Part shown: positions 10,272 to 21,479 of the stretch, one piece after another
Layout: each line of letters opens with the position of its first letter
How positions within the stretch are numbered: the first letter of the stretch is position 1
NCBI RefSeq assembly: GCF_949987515.2
Contig: NC_082687.1
Coordinates: forward strand, 119,083,838-119,147,837
Origin: Delphinus delphis
Taxonomy: Eukaryota; Chordata; Mammalia; Artiodactyla; Delphinidae
Reading direction: 5' to 3'
Length of the DNA: 64,000 nt
Translations under genes and position numbers: made by a program
Notes under the pieces: generated by a model
The model's input: only the letters and a program-made list of their open reading frames with translations
Database searches by the model: none
What the model was told of the DNA's origin: nothing

Positions 10272-11160
10272 ATGAGAAGACAGAAAAACACACAGCAGAT
10301 GAAGGAGCAAGATAAAAATGCACCAGACCTAACAAATGAAGACGAAATAGGCAGTCTACCTGAAAAGAATTCAGAATACTGATAGTAAAGATGATCCAAA
10401 ATCTTGGAAATAGAATAGAGAAAATGCAAGAAACGTTTAACAAGGACCTAGAAGAACTAAAGATGAAACAATGATGAACAACACAATAAATGAAATGAAA
10501 AAGACTCTAGATGGGATCAATAGCAGAATAACTGAGGCAGAAGAACGGATACGTGACCTGGCAGATAAAATAGTGGAAATAACTACTGCAGAGCAGAATA
10601 AAGAAAAAAGAATGAAAAGAGCTGAGGACAGTCTCAGAGACCTCTGGGACAACATTAAACGCACCAACATTCGAATTATAGGAGTTCCAGAAAAAGAAGA
10701 CAAAAAGAAAGGGACTGAGAAAATATTTGAAGAGATTATATTTGAAAACTTCCCTAATATGGGAAAGGAAATAGTTAATCAAGTCCAGGAAGCACAGAGA
10801 GTCCCATACAGGAAAAATCCAAGGAGAAATACGCCAAGACACATATTAATCAAACTGTCAAAAATTAAATACAAAGAAAGCATATTAAAAGCAGCAAGGG
10901 AAAAACAACAAATAACACACAAGGGAATCCCCATAAGGTTAATGGCTGATCTTTCAGCAGAAACTCTGCAAGCCAGAAGGGACTGGTAGGACATATTTAA
11001 AGTGATGAAGGAGAAAAACCTGCAACCAAGATTACCCTACCCAGCAAGGATCTCATTCAGATTTGATGGAGAAATTAAAACCTTTACAGACAAGCAAAAG
11101 CTGAGAGAGTTCAGCACCACCAAACCAGCTTTACAACAACTGCTAAAGGAACTTCTCTAG
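10272..11160 (+). pseudogene. L1 ORF1 (RNA-binding protein), broken
   Basis: This encodes the L1 ORF1 RNA-binding protein in degraded form. It starts at ATG 10272 (MRRQKNTQQMKEQDKN) and loses frame near 10368, where a G of the 'aaaaggaattcag' stretch seems deleted. It regains frame before 10471, where the longest open part begins (MMNNTINEMKKTLDGINSR...) with coiled-coil, RRM-like (IRIIGVPEKEDKK, NPRRNTPRHILIKL) and C-terminal regions. A TAG at 10987-10989 replaces the usual glutamine codon after RRDW. The C-terminal domain then continues in the same frame to the normal TAG at 11158-11160 (KPALQQLLKELL). At least one nonsense change and two frameshifts make it non-coding. Confidence 0.9.
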
Positions 11161-11241
11161 GCAAGAAACACAAGAGAAGGAAAAGACCTACAATAACGAA
11201 TCCAAAACAATTAAGAAAACGGGAACTTTTTCTTTTCCCGT

Positions 11242-12119
11242 GACTTTTTTCTGTGACTTTTGGGTTTTACTTTTTGTTATTGTGATTAGTAGTCTGAGTG
11301 TGCTACTGGCTATAAGGGGGAGAAACAAACTACTCAATGAAGAAGTTACTCTGTGTAAATGTGCTTTAGATCCACAAGTCATGGTGTCTTAATTATTTCG
11401 TAATTGAGAGCTTTAACAGTTGTGGCTTAAAGAGGTGATGGAAGAGAAAAGATTTGCTCACAAAATTTTCAGAGTAGCATCGGCCTTGGGCAAGAGTGAC
11501 TATTTCTAGAGTTCAACCCAAGGCTATGTGGCTTAATAATTTAAATAAATATCTAAAAATGGTCTTTGCATGTCTGAAACAAAAGCCTGGAGGGTCGGGA
11601 TGTTTCTTATAAACATGGACTCTGTTACTGCCCTCTATCTGCATTCTTGGTTGGATCCCTATTTATCTCCTCTCTGCTTTTTGTGATGTGCCAGGTCGCT
11701 GAACTGATGCCACACACCCCAGCCAAACCTCTTGTGGCTACTCCCTGGAGGAACGCGTGGACAGAAGAGCCAGATTGGAGTGGAGATAAGGTGCAGCTGC
11801 AGGTGCTGTTCAGCCCGCGAAAGGTTACAGGTGAGCATAGTTCTGTAGAAACCACATCTTCCTATAACTATCCTACGGAGTTAAGGTTTGGCCATCTTAC
11901 TGGAACTATTCTGCATCAGTAAAACATTCTTGTTCACAAGGGCAGAGCAACAGATGAGGCAGGATACAGCGTCTATAAATACACACTGTTTCAACAGGAG
12001 ATATTGTGATACATGCAAACCTTGGCCTTTTTGTCTGGCTGAATGTTAGCCATTGTGCAGTTCTCACCTTAAGTATGGGAGCATGACAAGACCCTAGATT
12101 GCATGAGATGTTCCAACTA
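11242..12119. other. No recognised feature
   Basis: Apparently unique sequence after the L1 break. Overlapping open frames on both strands around 11625-11922 have no recognisable domain. I see no convincing splice-bounded exon. Confidence 0.35.
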
Positions 12120-12290
12120 TGTATTTCCATAGCAACGTGTATTTCCTACAGTAGGCAGCTTATTACACTTGATTGCATGTCTACTCACATGTATCCTCCA
12201 TTAGATTAGAAACCCCTGGAGGCAGGCACAGGTTTGGCTTGCTTACCATTGTAACTCCAGAGTCTCAGAGTGATTATGAAATGTTTGACA
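12120..12290 (+). mobile_element. L2 LINE 3'-end fragment (diverged)
   Basis: 'tagattagaaacccctggag' followed by 'gcaggcacaggtttggc' and 'accattgtaactccagagt' fits the L2 3' end pattern (consensus 'tagactgtaagctcc..gagggcagggac...gtatccccagc'). Strongly diverged, so the call is tentative. Confidence 0.5.
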
Positions 12291-13348
12291 AGAGAACAGA
12301 TAGTCAAGAACAACTAGGTCTGAGGTCAACAAGGATGCCAGGTAGTCCTGAAGGACGGGACGCTTGTATTAAAAAGTCACGTGTAGGCTGCTCATCTGTT
12401 CTCTCTAGACGTGTTCTCTCCATGGGATCTATATGATTTCTTCCCTCCTCATCTCAGTAGTCAGCCTCTGGGAGAAGGAGCTGACAAAGTCTAACAGCTA
12501 TGGAGATTGTAACAGGGCACACAACTTTCTGCTACAAGCCATAGAGCTTTAGGCATCAGCAAGCAGCATTCTGGAGGGATTTTGGAGTTGTGGAGTCCTT
12601 CCAAATTCCCTGGAATCAAACCTGTAGTCAGGTTGATGCTTGAGAAGAAATATAAGTCAGGATAAAATCTTGTCCGAGGGCAAGTAGTAAGCATGATTCT
12701 CTCCTCTCCTAACAAGTTTTCTGAGTTTTTATTGAGAGAAAAATGACACCGTTTTTAGATCTTAGATCTTCTGGATAGACTGAGCCTGGAACACCAAGGT
12801 TTGTTAGGATGTGAGTTTCTCTACTCCAGGGAGCAGGGACCCTGTTGGAGGAACAGCAGAAAGACGAAGAAGTCACGCAAATATTGCTACTCTCCCTACT
12901 ATTTATTATGGGGTTGAAAACACACAAAATACACCCTCTAACAGGGATACAGGAGGGACATAGCTTGAGAGTTTATGGGTCAATAGGGGATAGATTCCTT
13001 GGTGTTTTTGTTACTATTTCTTTTGAATATGGCAGACTATCATGAAGGTTGTTCTTTATTTACTTAAAATTCCATTCTTTTGAAGAAGCAGAGACTATAA
13101 AAAGTGAATACTCTTAAAGATTCAGGTGTTAGGAAACATAATTCCCAACCAGCATTGTGAATAAGTTAAGCCTGTTACGTTAAGCTTGACCTGAAGGTCA
13201 AGAAAACCTTGGCATTTTAGCGTTTGTATCACGTGGATAAAGCTTTTGCACATTGCTCTGCAGAGTAAATATGCTCATGCTGATTTACTGAAAACAAAAT
13301 TAAGCTAGCTATACATGCAGAGCAAAATTATGTATTTTATTGTGAATG
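12291..13348. other. No recognised feature
   Basis: Mixed sequence without a repeat or gene that I can name. Short open frames at 12491-12715 (minus) and 12709-12927 (minus) have no domain signatures. Confidence 0.35.
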
Positions 13349-13825
13349 TTGAATGATGGCAGAGAATGCCAGCCCAAAATATGCCACTTAAGCATAAGGA
13401 TTATTTTGAACAAAAGATACTTGAAAAACAGCAGATACAAAAAAAAGCATTCTGATCTCCCCCTTTTCTTCCTGAAAACAGGAGATAAAACTCCCTTGTG
13501 AAAGATGTCCCCCTATACTAGGAAGAAAGAAGCATTCTTATCATCAAGGATGGGAAATTAAGATGAAGAGAAATCTGTACAAACAGACCTTGTTAAAATA
13601 ATTCGTATCTTCCGTTAGCCTCATCATGTTTCAGTTACTTTTCCCTAATTGTCTTTCTTTGATCAATTTAGTATAAAAGCATTGTATACTAGGTTTTGCC
13701 ATTTCTTTGGGTCTTCATTTCCTAACCTCTTAGGCTCCCATGTCCCCAAAAACTTGTTTGTGTGGTTTTCTCCTATTAAGCTGTCTTTTCTTGCAGAGCC
13801 CATTCAAGAATTTTCCTCCCCTGCA
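13349..13825 (+). mobile_element. ERVL-type solitary or paired LTR (copy A)
   Basis: Old endogenous-retrovirus-type LTR of a family I cannot name with certainty. The block order is 'ccaaaatatgccactt', 'cttgtgaaagatgtcccc', 'tactaggaagaaag', 'acagaccttgttaaaataat', TATA-like 'agtataaaagcatt', 'ctcctattaagctgtctttt', and the end 'ttttcctcccctgca'. The same order occurs in copy B (16107-16621). No retroviral coding sequence was recognised next to it. Confidence 0.6.
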
Positions 13826-16106
13826 CTGTACTTGGAAATAAGCATTTCAACAGGAACATTAAGTTATATATTTTACAATTGTATCTATATGAGAAAAGCA
13901 AAGTAGATAAATTAGATCTGGGTACACTCATCTGATATAACCACATTTCGGTGTCAACGATAGTTTTCCTTTAATTTATCAAAATGTATCTCTTCTTTAC
14001 ACAATACCAAGTTGTGACATTCTCTAGGAAGGTCGGAAGACTAAACTTTGGAAGTCTAATTATAATATTTTCCCTAGTATCTCATTGCTGTTTAATATTG
14101 AGTATGTATTTAGGTAAAACATATGATCAAATAAAACAATATTATCTTAAAACTATTCTCTTAACTCAAATCTATATTGTTATAGCTGAATTTCATTGGG
14201 ACAAATATTTGAAAGGACTTTTTTAAGGAACAGCCATTGGTAAAATAACTTTATTCAAATTATTTTAAATTATTGCAAAGAAGGTGAGAAAGTGATACTT
14301 TTAATAACTATAGCTGAAGTATTAAGTAATTTGGACCCCCATATACTTGAGAGCTGTATAAAAATTTTATAATAGGAGAAGTAGTTTACCTTTCTATTTA
14401 CTTGATCTTTAAGTAATACTTATTTAAACGATATCAGTTTAAATGTGAATTTTTCACATCTGTGTTGGAGTTTCATTTCAAGATGTGACTACAGTTCTCG
14501 ATTTTAATTCACCAGCAGTTTTGAAGTTTGCAGCAGTACATAAAAGTACAGAGCCAAGTGAGGCAGTTTGCAAGCTGAATCTACAGCTGATTCGTCTATG
14601 GATGGTGAGGAAATAATGGAATAAATTATGGAGACATTTCTTCTGCATAAAATTTTTGGGAGGTCTCAGATTTGGTAATAGCTTTTCCAGAAGTCACAAA
14701 CTGACCTATGACAATTTGATGTCTTATCTTGTGATCACGTGTCTCAATTCTCTTGTCTAGCTGATAAAGTGAGAGCCACATTTTGTTGGATCCCTTGCAT
14801 TAGTTTTGTTAGAGGTGGTACATAATACACTGAATCAAATCATTATGAGTTATTAGTATGCGTAGAGTAAACCTACGTATTGAATGAGAACTGCTTCTGA
14901 AAACTTTCTACAGAGCTATATTATAAACAGGTTCATTTGCAGTTGGAAATATTGCATTGATTAAATGATGCCTCTAGAGGGCACTCTGCATTCAGTTCAG
15001 GTAGAAACTAGTTTCTGATGTTGCTCACATTTTCTGTTATATTTATTTTGAATTTTGAGGTCAGCAGAGAGAGAGAAGTGTGTGGTGTGTACATTTGTAA
15101 TAATTGTAGCTTTTTTACCGAATTTTAAACTTTTAATAAAAATTTTCTTTCTTTTTTAATAGATTTTTTTTTTTTTTAATTTGCAGTTGTTTAACATTTA
15201 TGTAATAGACTTACACTGAATAGCTTTCCTACTATAGTGGTAAGTTAACTTTGTTAAAGATTGAAATGGTCTATATTCACTTTCTTTCTTTCTTTCTCTG
15301 TTTTTTTCAGTGTTCCTATGGATGTGAAATTGATGAGCCTAGAATTTCTTTTTGTGCTAGAAATTAGGAAATACTTAAAGAACTGGTTAAACATGGGACA
15401 ATTTCACATCAAAATAAGTAGTGATATAAATGCATTATAACTCATTAAATAAAATAGGATTAGTTAATTTATACTGGTAAAAAATTTAGAAATAGACATA
15501 AATGGGGACAGGAGAAATCTTTTTTCTTTACGTTAGAATACCTACTAATAAATGTAGAAGAAATTATGGTATCAGAAATTCACTGTTTGGCAGCCATCAT
15601 AGTAATAATTTAAATAGGAAATATTAATGGATGCTAAAACTCATGCCTGAAATTTTGATGAGGAATGGCATCTTTACATCATTTCATAGGATCTCCCCCC
15701 CCCCAATACTTAGTTAATACTAAAGGAAATACGGAAGAGTAACCTTACATTGGAGAATATTGGCAGACTCCACCTTAACGGAATGATCAAGAATAAAATC
15801 ACCTGTAATGAGAAAAATCCAAACTGACCATCTGATAGGATGCATCAAAACATAGCTTCACATCTGTGGTATTCCTGCTAAAAATGTATAAAGTGTTAGG
15901 TCATGAAAGTCAAGCAAGACTGGGAAACTGTCCCAGATTGAAAGAGGCTAAAAATCATGAAAACTACATGCAATCTATGTTCCTGGATTGGATCCTTCTT
16001 TGTCTAGGAAAGACACGAACAGAATAATTGGCAAAAACTTGAATGGCTTTGAGGATTATACGATAGTATTGTAACAATGTTCGTTTTCTGATTTTGATTC
16101 AAAGGG
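13826..16106. other. Interval between two related LTRs, no recognisable viral genes
   Basis: About 2.3 kb of AT-rich DNA. If the flanking LTRs belong to one provirus, this would be its internal region, but I could find no gag, protease, pol or env motif and no clear tRNA primer-binding site after 13825. A 55-codon open stretch (14449-14613, plus) reads like globular protein but lacks a start and homology. A C run lies at 15692-15702. Confidence 0.4.
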
Positions 16107-16621
16107 GATCAGAATTTGCCACACTCAAAATATGCCACTTTGATATGAAGATCATTTTGAGTTGAAGAATCAACAAGTATGGTGAGTTATCCGCCCTCCT
16201 TGATCTCCCTAAAAGCAGGGCGTAAATTTCCTTTTGTGAAGGTGGCATAAATTTTGCCCTTTTCCTATACCAGGATGAGAAGAACAACTCATCACCGGAG
16301 ATCAAAAGCCGGCAACCAAAATGAGTCTGCATAAACAAACCTTACTACAATAGCCCATATATTTCCTAGTTACTTCCATACAATTTATTGTCCCCTGAAG
16401 CCCAAACACTATTTCCTTTGCTAAGAAGGGTATAGAAGCTCCTGAGTCTAACTTCTTCTTTGAATTTCATTTCTTTTCTGCGAAATCCCATGAAAATACA
16501 AATATTAATAAATGTGTATTCCTTTTCTCCTGTTAATCAACCTGTGTCGGTTAAAGTAGCAGGCCCCCCGACACTGAACCTAACAGGGTAGAGGAAAAGT
16601 TTTTTTCTTTCTTGTGGTTAC
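16107..16621 (+). mobile_element. ERVL-type LTR (copy B)
   Basis: Shares the block order of copy A: 'caaaatatgccactttgata', 'ccttttgtgaaggtggc', 'ccaggatgagaagaac', 'aaacaaaccttactacaat', 'agggtatagaagct', 'ctcctgttaatcaacctgtg'. It ends in 'gggtagaggaaaag' and a T-rich stretch. It carries an AATAAA-like poly(A) region near 16510. Both copies are degraded, and neither has a visible flanking duplication. Confidence 0.6.
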
Positions 16622-17514
16622 ATGGGAGAATGTCCTTGGTTGTAGGAAATGCACATGAAATAATCCAGTGTTAATTTATTTCTGAATTTGCTCAGTTAAA
16701 AAAAAAAAAAGAAAGATCTTGATACACTTAGAAATTCTTGGGAGTTTGAAATTATTTTAAAATAAAAAAGTACATAAATAGTAAACCTAAAAAAATAAAA
16801 TCGGTTTGACACTTTATCTTATACTCAATGTAGAAATCATCTTATGAAAATGAAGTTAGCATTTCATTATATTGCAGAAACTAAGATGCAGGCCTATAAA
16901 TCTTCTTTGAGATTTGTGGAATTAGTGCAAACCGAAACAAAGCAAAGATGATTTAGTGTTTTGCTTTTCTAAAAGAATGTGGAAGAAGAGCATGTGTGTG
17001 AATCAAATTACTTTGATAGTCTGTTCTAGCCCAAGGATTCCAAAAATGAAATGAGCTATTTCCACCATAATATTTAAAGCCCAGGTAGGAAAAAACACAA
17101 AATAAATAAACAAGACTCCCAAACCTTGAATGTCTTCATCTTTGCTCTGTAATGTCTGGCATTTCACCTCCCTGTGGACTTCTCATAATAAACATATTAA
17201 AAATTGTTGAAATCCTCAGATTATAGAAGCCTGCCTTTGGAAATGTGGGTTAGTGCTAAAATCCATGCACAATAGAAAAAGAAAAAACCCAAACTCAGGA
17301 AGACTTTTTTTCTCATTTAATTCAACAAATATTTCTTTAAAACTTCTTTGTGTAATAAAGTCCATTAACCTTCAAGAGCTTATGTCCTCATGATTTTGGG
17401 TGAGATTCCAAAAGAAAGAAATGTGCGTAAAGGAAGTGTTTTTCTTTCATTAATTACTTTTTTTTTTAAACACAATGATACGACTTTTGGCATCAAGGAA
17501 TAGCACAGGGGTTT
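16622..17514. other. Mostly unassigned; possible L2 scrap
   Basis: AT-rich. A minus-strand L2 3' end may lie at 17320-17400 ('attcaacaaatatttcttta' and 'cttcaagagcttatgtcct'), but it is weak. Nothing else recognised. Confidence 0.35.
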
Positions 17515-17528
17515 AAAATGGATTTTTA

Positions 17529-17832
17529 GGGACTTCCCTGGTGGTCCAGTGGTTAAGAATCCGCCTTCCAATTCAGGGGATGCGGGTTTGATCCCTGGTC
17601 GGGGAACTAAGATCCCACATGCTGCGGCACAACTAAGCCTGCATGCCGCAACTACTGAGATTGCGCACCACAACTAGTGAGCCCGTGTGCTGCAACTACA
17701 GAGCCCACATGCTCTGGAGCCTGTGCGCCACAACTACAGAAGCCCTTGCACCACACACCACAACTAGAAAGATACCACATGCCTCAACTAAGACCTGAGG
17801 CAGACAAAAATAAAATAATAAATAAATAAATA
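17529..17832 (+). mobile_element. CHR-type SINE (long type, TAAA tail)
   Basis: Starts 'gggacttccctggtggtcc', with A box in 'tggtccagtggttaag' and B box 'gggtttgatccc', followed by the longer body with repeated 'gcaactac'/'cacaactac' units and a (TAAA)n tail. This is an older, longer relative of the short poly(A) type. The 14-bp duplication 'aaaatggattttta' is perfect at 17515-17528 and 17833-17846. Confidence 0.93.
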
Positions 17833-17846
17833 AAATGGATTTTTAT

Positions 17847-18429
17847 CACAGCATTATTTTTAGATTCAAAAACTATAAAATAAAACTATTGTTGACCTTG
17901 TGTATTTCTGAGTAGAGAGAATGGATCATTTATTCTTGAGTGAAATGGAAAAAAACAACACTGGTTTCTCTTTGTTATAAAACATCAAATCATTGAATTC
18001 GGAAGGAAATTATCAAGGGTCATGATTATGTGGGAAACCAGCAAAGTGAAACAGTTATTTGGTATAAATTGTTTTTTGTTCTTCAGACATCTTTACAAGA
18101 TTGACATAAAAGCAATTCAGGTATTTGTATAAATGCAACTACACCAAGACTAGAGGAGGCGTTCCTAAAACACGGTAAGTTAGAATACTTGGCAGAAAAA
18201 GCAAATCTCACATTTAACTGGCACTTTTGAGATCAAGTGAAAAAAAAAATCATCTCCAAAGGCCAGGTAGCATTCTGTAGTGAAAACAAGACCAGCAGGT
18301 GGGTGAGGCAACATTGTTCTGATGAGCGATGACAGAATAGATGGGAAACAGTAGCATTCTACTAAAAAAACGACATTCACCTTTACTCACCTGACACTTG
18401 TTGAAATACGTACAAACACACAGTCCCCT
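17847..18429. other. No recognised feature
   Basis: AT-rich, no repeat or gene identified. The open frames here (minus 18380-18180 and 18513-18250) have no domain signatures. Confidence 0.35.
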
Positions 18430-18610
18430 GGCCAGGCTAGTCACAGCGATGGCAGCGTCTACTGAGCCAGGCACTAAGTGCACTAAGCACTGTGTATGCT
18501 TTATCGCATTCACTCCATAGAAGGCCTCCTTGAGGTAGGAACTGCTTCCCCTGTCTTACAGGTGAGGAAACTGAGGTTCACAGAGATGATTAACTTGCCC
18601 AAGGTGAGCT
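18430..18610 (-). mobile_element. MIR SINE
   Basis: Antisense MIR: 'gcactgtgtatgctttatcg', then 'cttacaggtgaggaaactga' and 'gattaacttgcccaaggt' match the consensus blocks closely, including the conserved core. Confidence 0.82.
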
Positions 18611-19512
18611 CTTCTCATTGCATTTCGTCGAGCACAGCTTTTGTGTAGATTGCCAAAGGTAAAGAATTAGAAGAGATCACCAGTTCTAATACTGGTAGAA
18701 ACAGATCTTTTTAATAAACAGTTCATTTTTCTATATAAGTACTTTTTTAAAAAAAAAAAGACAGTAAGGAAAGAAAGGGCCACATACGATGTTCGGTTTT
18801 TAAGAGCTAAAAATTAGGAACTTGTTCAGGAAGTAATTGCGTGTGCTTGACTGTGCAATGGAGATCATAACACAATTAAACTCAGAATTCCAGTGAAGTT
18901 TGGAAAACTAAAGAATTGGTCAGACTTAGTCATTAAAAATGGAATTATAAATAGCCAGGGAAAAGTATTTAGTTGTGAAGATGAAAAGAATTAATAATTA
19001 CTTAAAAATATACATTCATATCAAATATAAGTATGTATATCTAGTAGCATTTTCAGTAAAGACTTTTATAATTAATATAATAGTAATACAACTTTAATAT
19101 AGAATAAAATCATGGTAAATTTACCTTTTTCCTTTCTATGCACATATATATTTTTGTAAATTGGGACTGGGGTATATAAAGTATTGTATTTTTTTCTGAT
19201 TAATACATCATCAGAGTATTAAAGGCCTTTCCTTCAGTAAAGAGATCCATGAGTAGCATAGAAATTCAATTTAAAACATTCAAGAACAAATATGAACAGA
19301 CTTGGCTCAAAGTATTAGGCTTAATGAACTTAAACCAGTTAGAAAGTTATCAGTACAATGTAAAAGTTGTGCTCATCAAGTAGATGGCTGTTCAGAGTTA
19401 AGAAACTTGATTTTTGACTTAACTGTTAAAGATTTTGAGTGTCCCTTAACATCTAGGGCCAAGCTTAAGTACACATAAGATCTATTCTAAGCCTAGCTAT
19501 AAAGCTAAACAT
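18611..19512. other. No recognised feature
   Basis: AT-rich sequence with short A runs (18747-18758). Nothing annotatable. Confidence 0.35.
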
Positions 19513-19525
19513 AACCAAAATTGTG

Positions 19526-19751
19526 CGGGACTTCCCTGGTGGTCCAGTGGTTTAGACTCCGTGCTCCCAATGCAGGGGGCCCGGGTTCGATCTCTGTTCG
19601 GGGAACTAGATCCCACATACGGCAACTAAAAGAGCCCACCCGCCGCAAGGAAGATTCCACACATGGCAATTTAAGCTCCCGCATGCCACAACTAAGACCC
19701 CGCAGCCAAATAAGTAAGTAAATAAATAAATATTAAAACAAACAAACAAAA
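19526..19751 (+). mobile_element. CHR-type SINE (long type, shortened body)
   Basis: Head 'gggacttccctggtggtcc', B box 'gggttcgatct', body ending 'aagaccccgcagcc' and a mixed TAAA/AAAC tail. A 13-bp duplication 'aaccaaaattgtg' (19513-19525) recurs at 19752-19764 with one mismatch. Confidence 0.92.
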
Positions 19752-19764
19752 AACCAAAATAGTG

Positions 19765-20554
19765 GGATCCACCCAAGAATTCTGAAGGAATTTGAGGACA
19801 AATTTAGGATTTTTCCTCAATATTTATTAGCCAACACAGAAATAAGGCTTGCTAATACTATTTTAATTATGAATAGCCATGTAAGAAATTCAAAGACCTT
19901 ATCAGTGAGAAGTAGAATTTATGGTACAGATTTACTAACATGAAAGTAATTTAAGCAGTGGAAAGAAAAGTTTCTGTAAGGACAAATCTTGCTTGCTTGA
20001 TTAAATACACACATAAAATCTCTCCACTAAGATTATAGGCAAAGGCAATTTTAAAAATTGAATGCATATAAAAACGTTTTGTCATGTTTTAAAAATAGAT
20101 TCTAGAAAAGAACTGAAGGGAGTAAGATAATAGACAAATTTCTGGGTGAGCATAGCGATCTGGTTTCTCTTAGGGATCTGGGCTAGGAAAGATTTCATTT
20201 TTTTTTTTTTTTTTGTAAACTACAGGAAAGGAAAGGTAAACAGTAGCAATGAATGACATTTTAATAGACTTTGCAAACCAAAATGTTAAAGCAAAAGGAA
20301 TGGACTACAGGAAAGATACAAAAACTTAAAGGAATGGGCTGAAAAGTAGTACATGACCTTCATTGTAGAGAATCACATTCAGAGAAAATATAACCCGAAA
20401 CATATGAGTTTGATATCTGCGGCCTAAATTTTTAGTTACAAAGAGGTTTACATGGCACTGAAGGCATTGAAGATTTTTTTCTTATGAATCATCCTCACAG
20501 TGCTACAGAGGTAAAAAAGTAAAATAAAAAATGACTGGATTTTATCATCTATCC
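19765..20554. other. No recognised feature
   Basis: AT-rich. A T run of about 20 lies near 20196-20215, with no SINE body attached. Nothing else identified. Confidence 0.35.
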
Positions 20555-20690
20555 CTTCAGCAAATAACTATTGAACATCTATTATACGGCAGACACTCTT
20601 CCTAGTGGTTGGCACATTATCTCAATGAGCAGAAAAGAAAAAAAAAAATGCCTCCGCTTGTGGAGCTTACAGGATTTCTTACAAACGGCC
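20555..20690 (-). mobile_element. L2 LINE 3' end
   Basis: Antisense L2 3' end: 'agcaaataactattgaacat', 'cagacactcttcctagtgg' and 'cttgtggagcttacagg'. In sense this gives 'ctgtaagctcc', the 'ctgg' box and the 'aataaatatttgttgaat'-like terminus. Confidence 0.65.
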
Positions 20691-21479
20691 GCTATAACAT
20701 TTTCCTGCCTCCAAACAAACTGTAGTGAATTTGCTGTCAAGTTCATTAATGAACATGGCTCAGAAGATCCAGTGAGGGCCAGCTATGCTGACCAAGAAGA
20801 TTCACTGCCTGAAGCTTATCAAGAGTTCAGTATATCTGCTTGGAAGACATGAGTAGGTTCAAAGAGAGTGTTAACAAAATCATGGGATATGTTATGAAAA
20901 GAGCCCTTCCTCTCAAAAGTGACTGCCGTTGATGCTGTGACCCTAGAGTTTTTCCTCATAAAATACTCATACAGCTCTGAGGTATTTAAATTTAAAAAAA
21001 AATAATAATAATTATGGAGCTTACTAAGAAAAAGATTATCTTTAACATGCAATGTTTTTAAAGAGGTGTTTTGGAAAGGGTATAGATCTTCTATGATGGC
21101 TAGAGATAGAAAGTTGGAAAAAACTTAGGAGGAGGTTTAGTGAAACTAGCAACAAAACAAATAAAAAACTTGGGAGAACCCAGATGCAACATGGCTGGCT
21201 CAGTTGAAAGCACTGTGCAAGGACAAGAGAAGAGAGAGTTCAAACCAAAAAAAAAAAAAAAAAAAAAAACAACCCCAAAACAGAACAAGAAAATCTAGAG
21301 GAAAATCAGGAGAAAAGGAAAGCCGAGAAGTGTTCGAGGAGATGGGGGCTGGTACCACCTTAGGGACGCTGTAAGTGAGGAATGTGAGAGCCAGGAAAAG
21401 TTCAGTAAAGTATCTGTAATATCGGTAGGCTACTGAGCTTAAAGATATATCGATGAAGCTCATTGTTACTTTGACAGCA
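20691..21479. other. No gene; poly(A) run
   Basis: An uninterrupted A run of about 24 is found near 21247-21270, preceded by sequence I cannot assign to a SINE or LINE. Otherwise unassigned. Confidence 0.35.

Larger units (their letters stand above)
8245..11218 (+). mobile_element. L1 LINE with 5' UTR and ORF1 but no ORF2 or 3' end
   Basis: It begins at the typical cetartiodactyl L1 5' end, 'ggaggcttctgggaagatgg', continues through a GC-rich 5' UTR, an AT/pyrimidine-rich section (about 9570-9775) and ORF1 (10272-11160), then stops in the inter-ORF spacer near 11218 ('caaaacaattaagaaaac'). ORF2, the 3' UTR and a poly(A) tail are absent, and no duplication of the flanks is evident. Ordinary L1 insertions lose the 5' end, so a later deletion or rearrangement is the simplest explanation. 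A small inverted repeat lies at the break. Confidence 0.9.

Noticed and set aside
10471..10989. 172-codon open frame as an independent gene
   Set aside because: It is the middle of a broken L1 ORF1 and has no separate promoter or function.
14521..14545. Similarity to UFM1 coding sequence
   Set aside because: Only about 25 bases around 'aagtttgcagcag' resemble UFM1; sequence on both sides does not, so a processed pseudogene is not supported.
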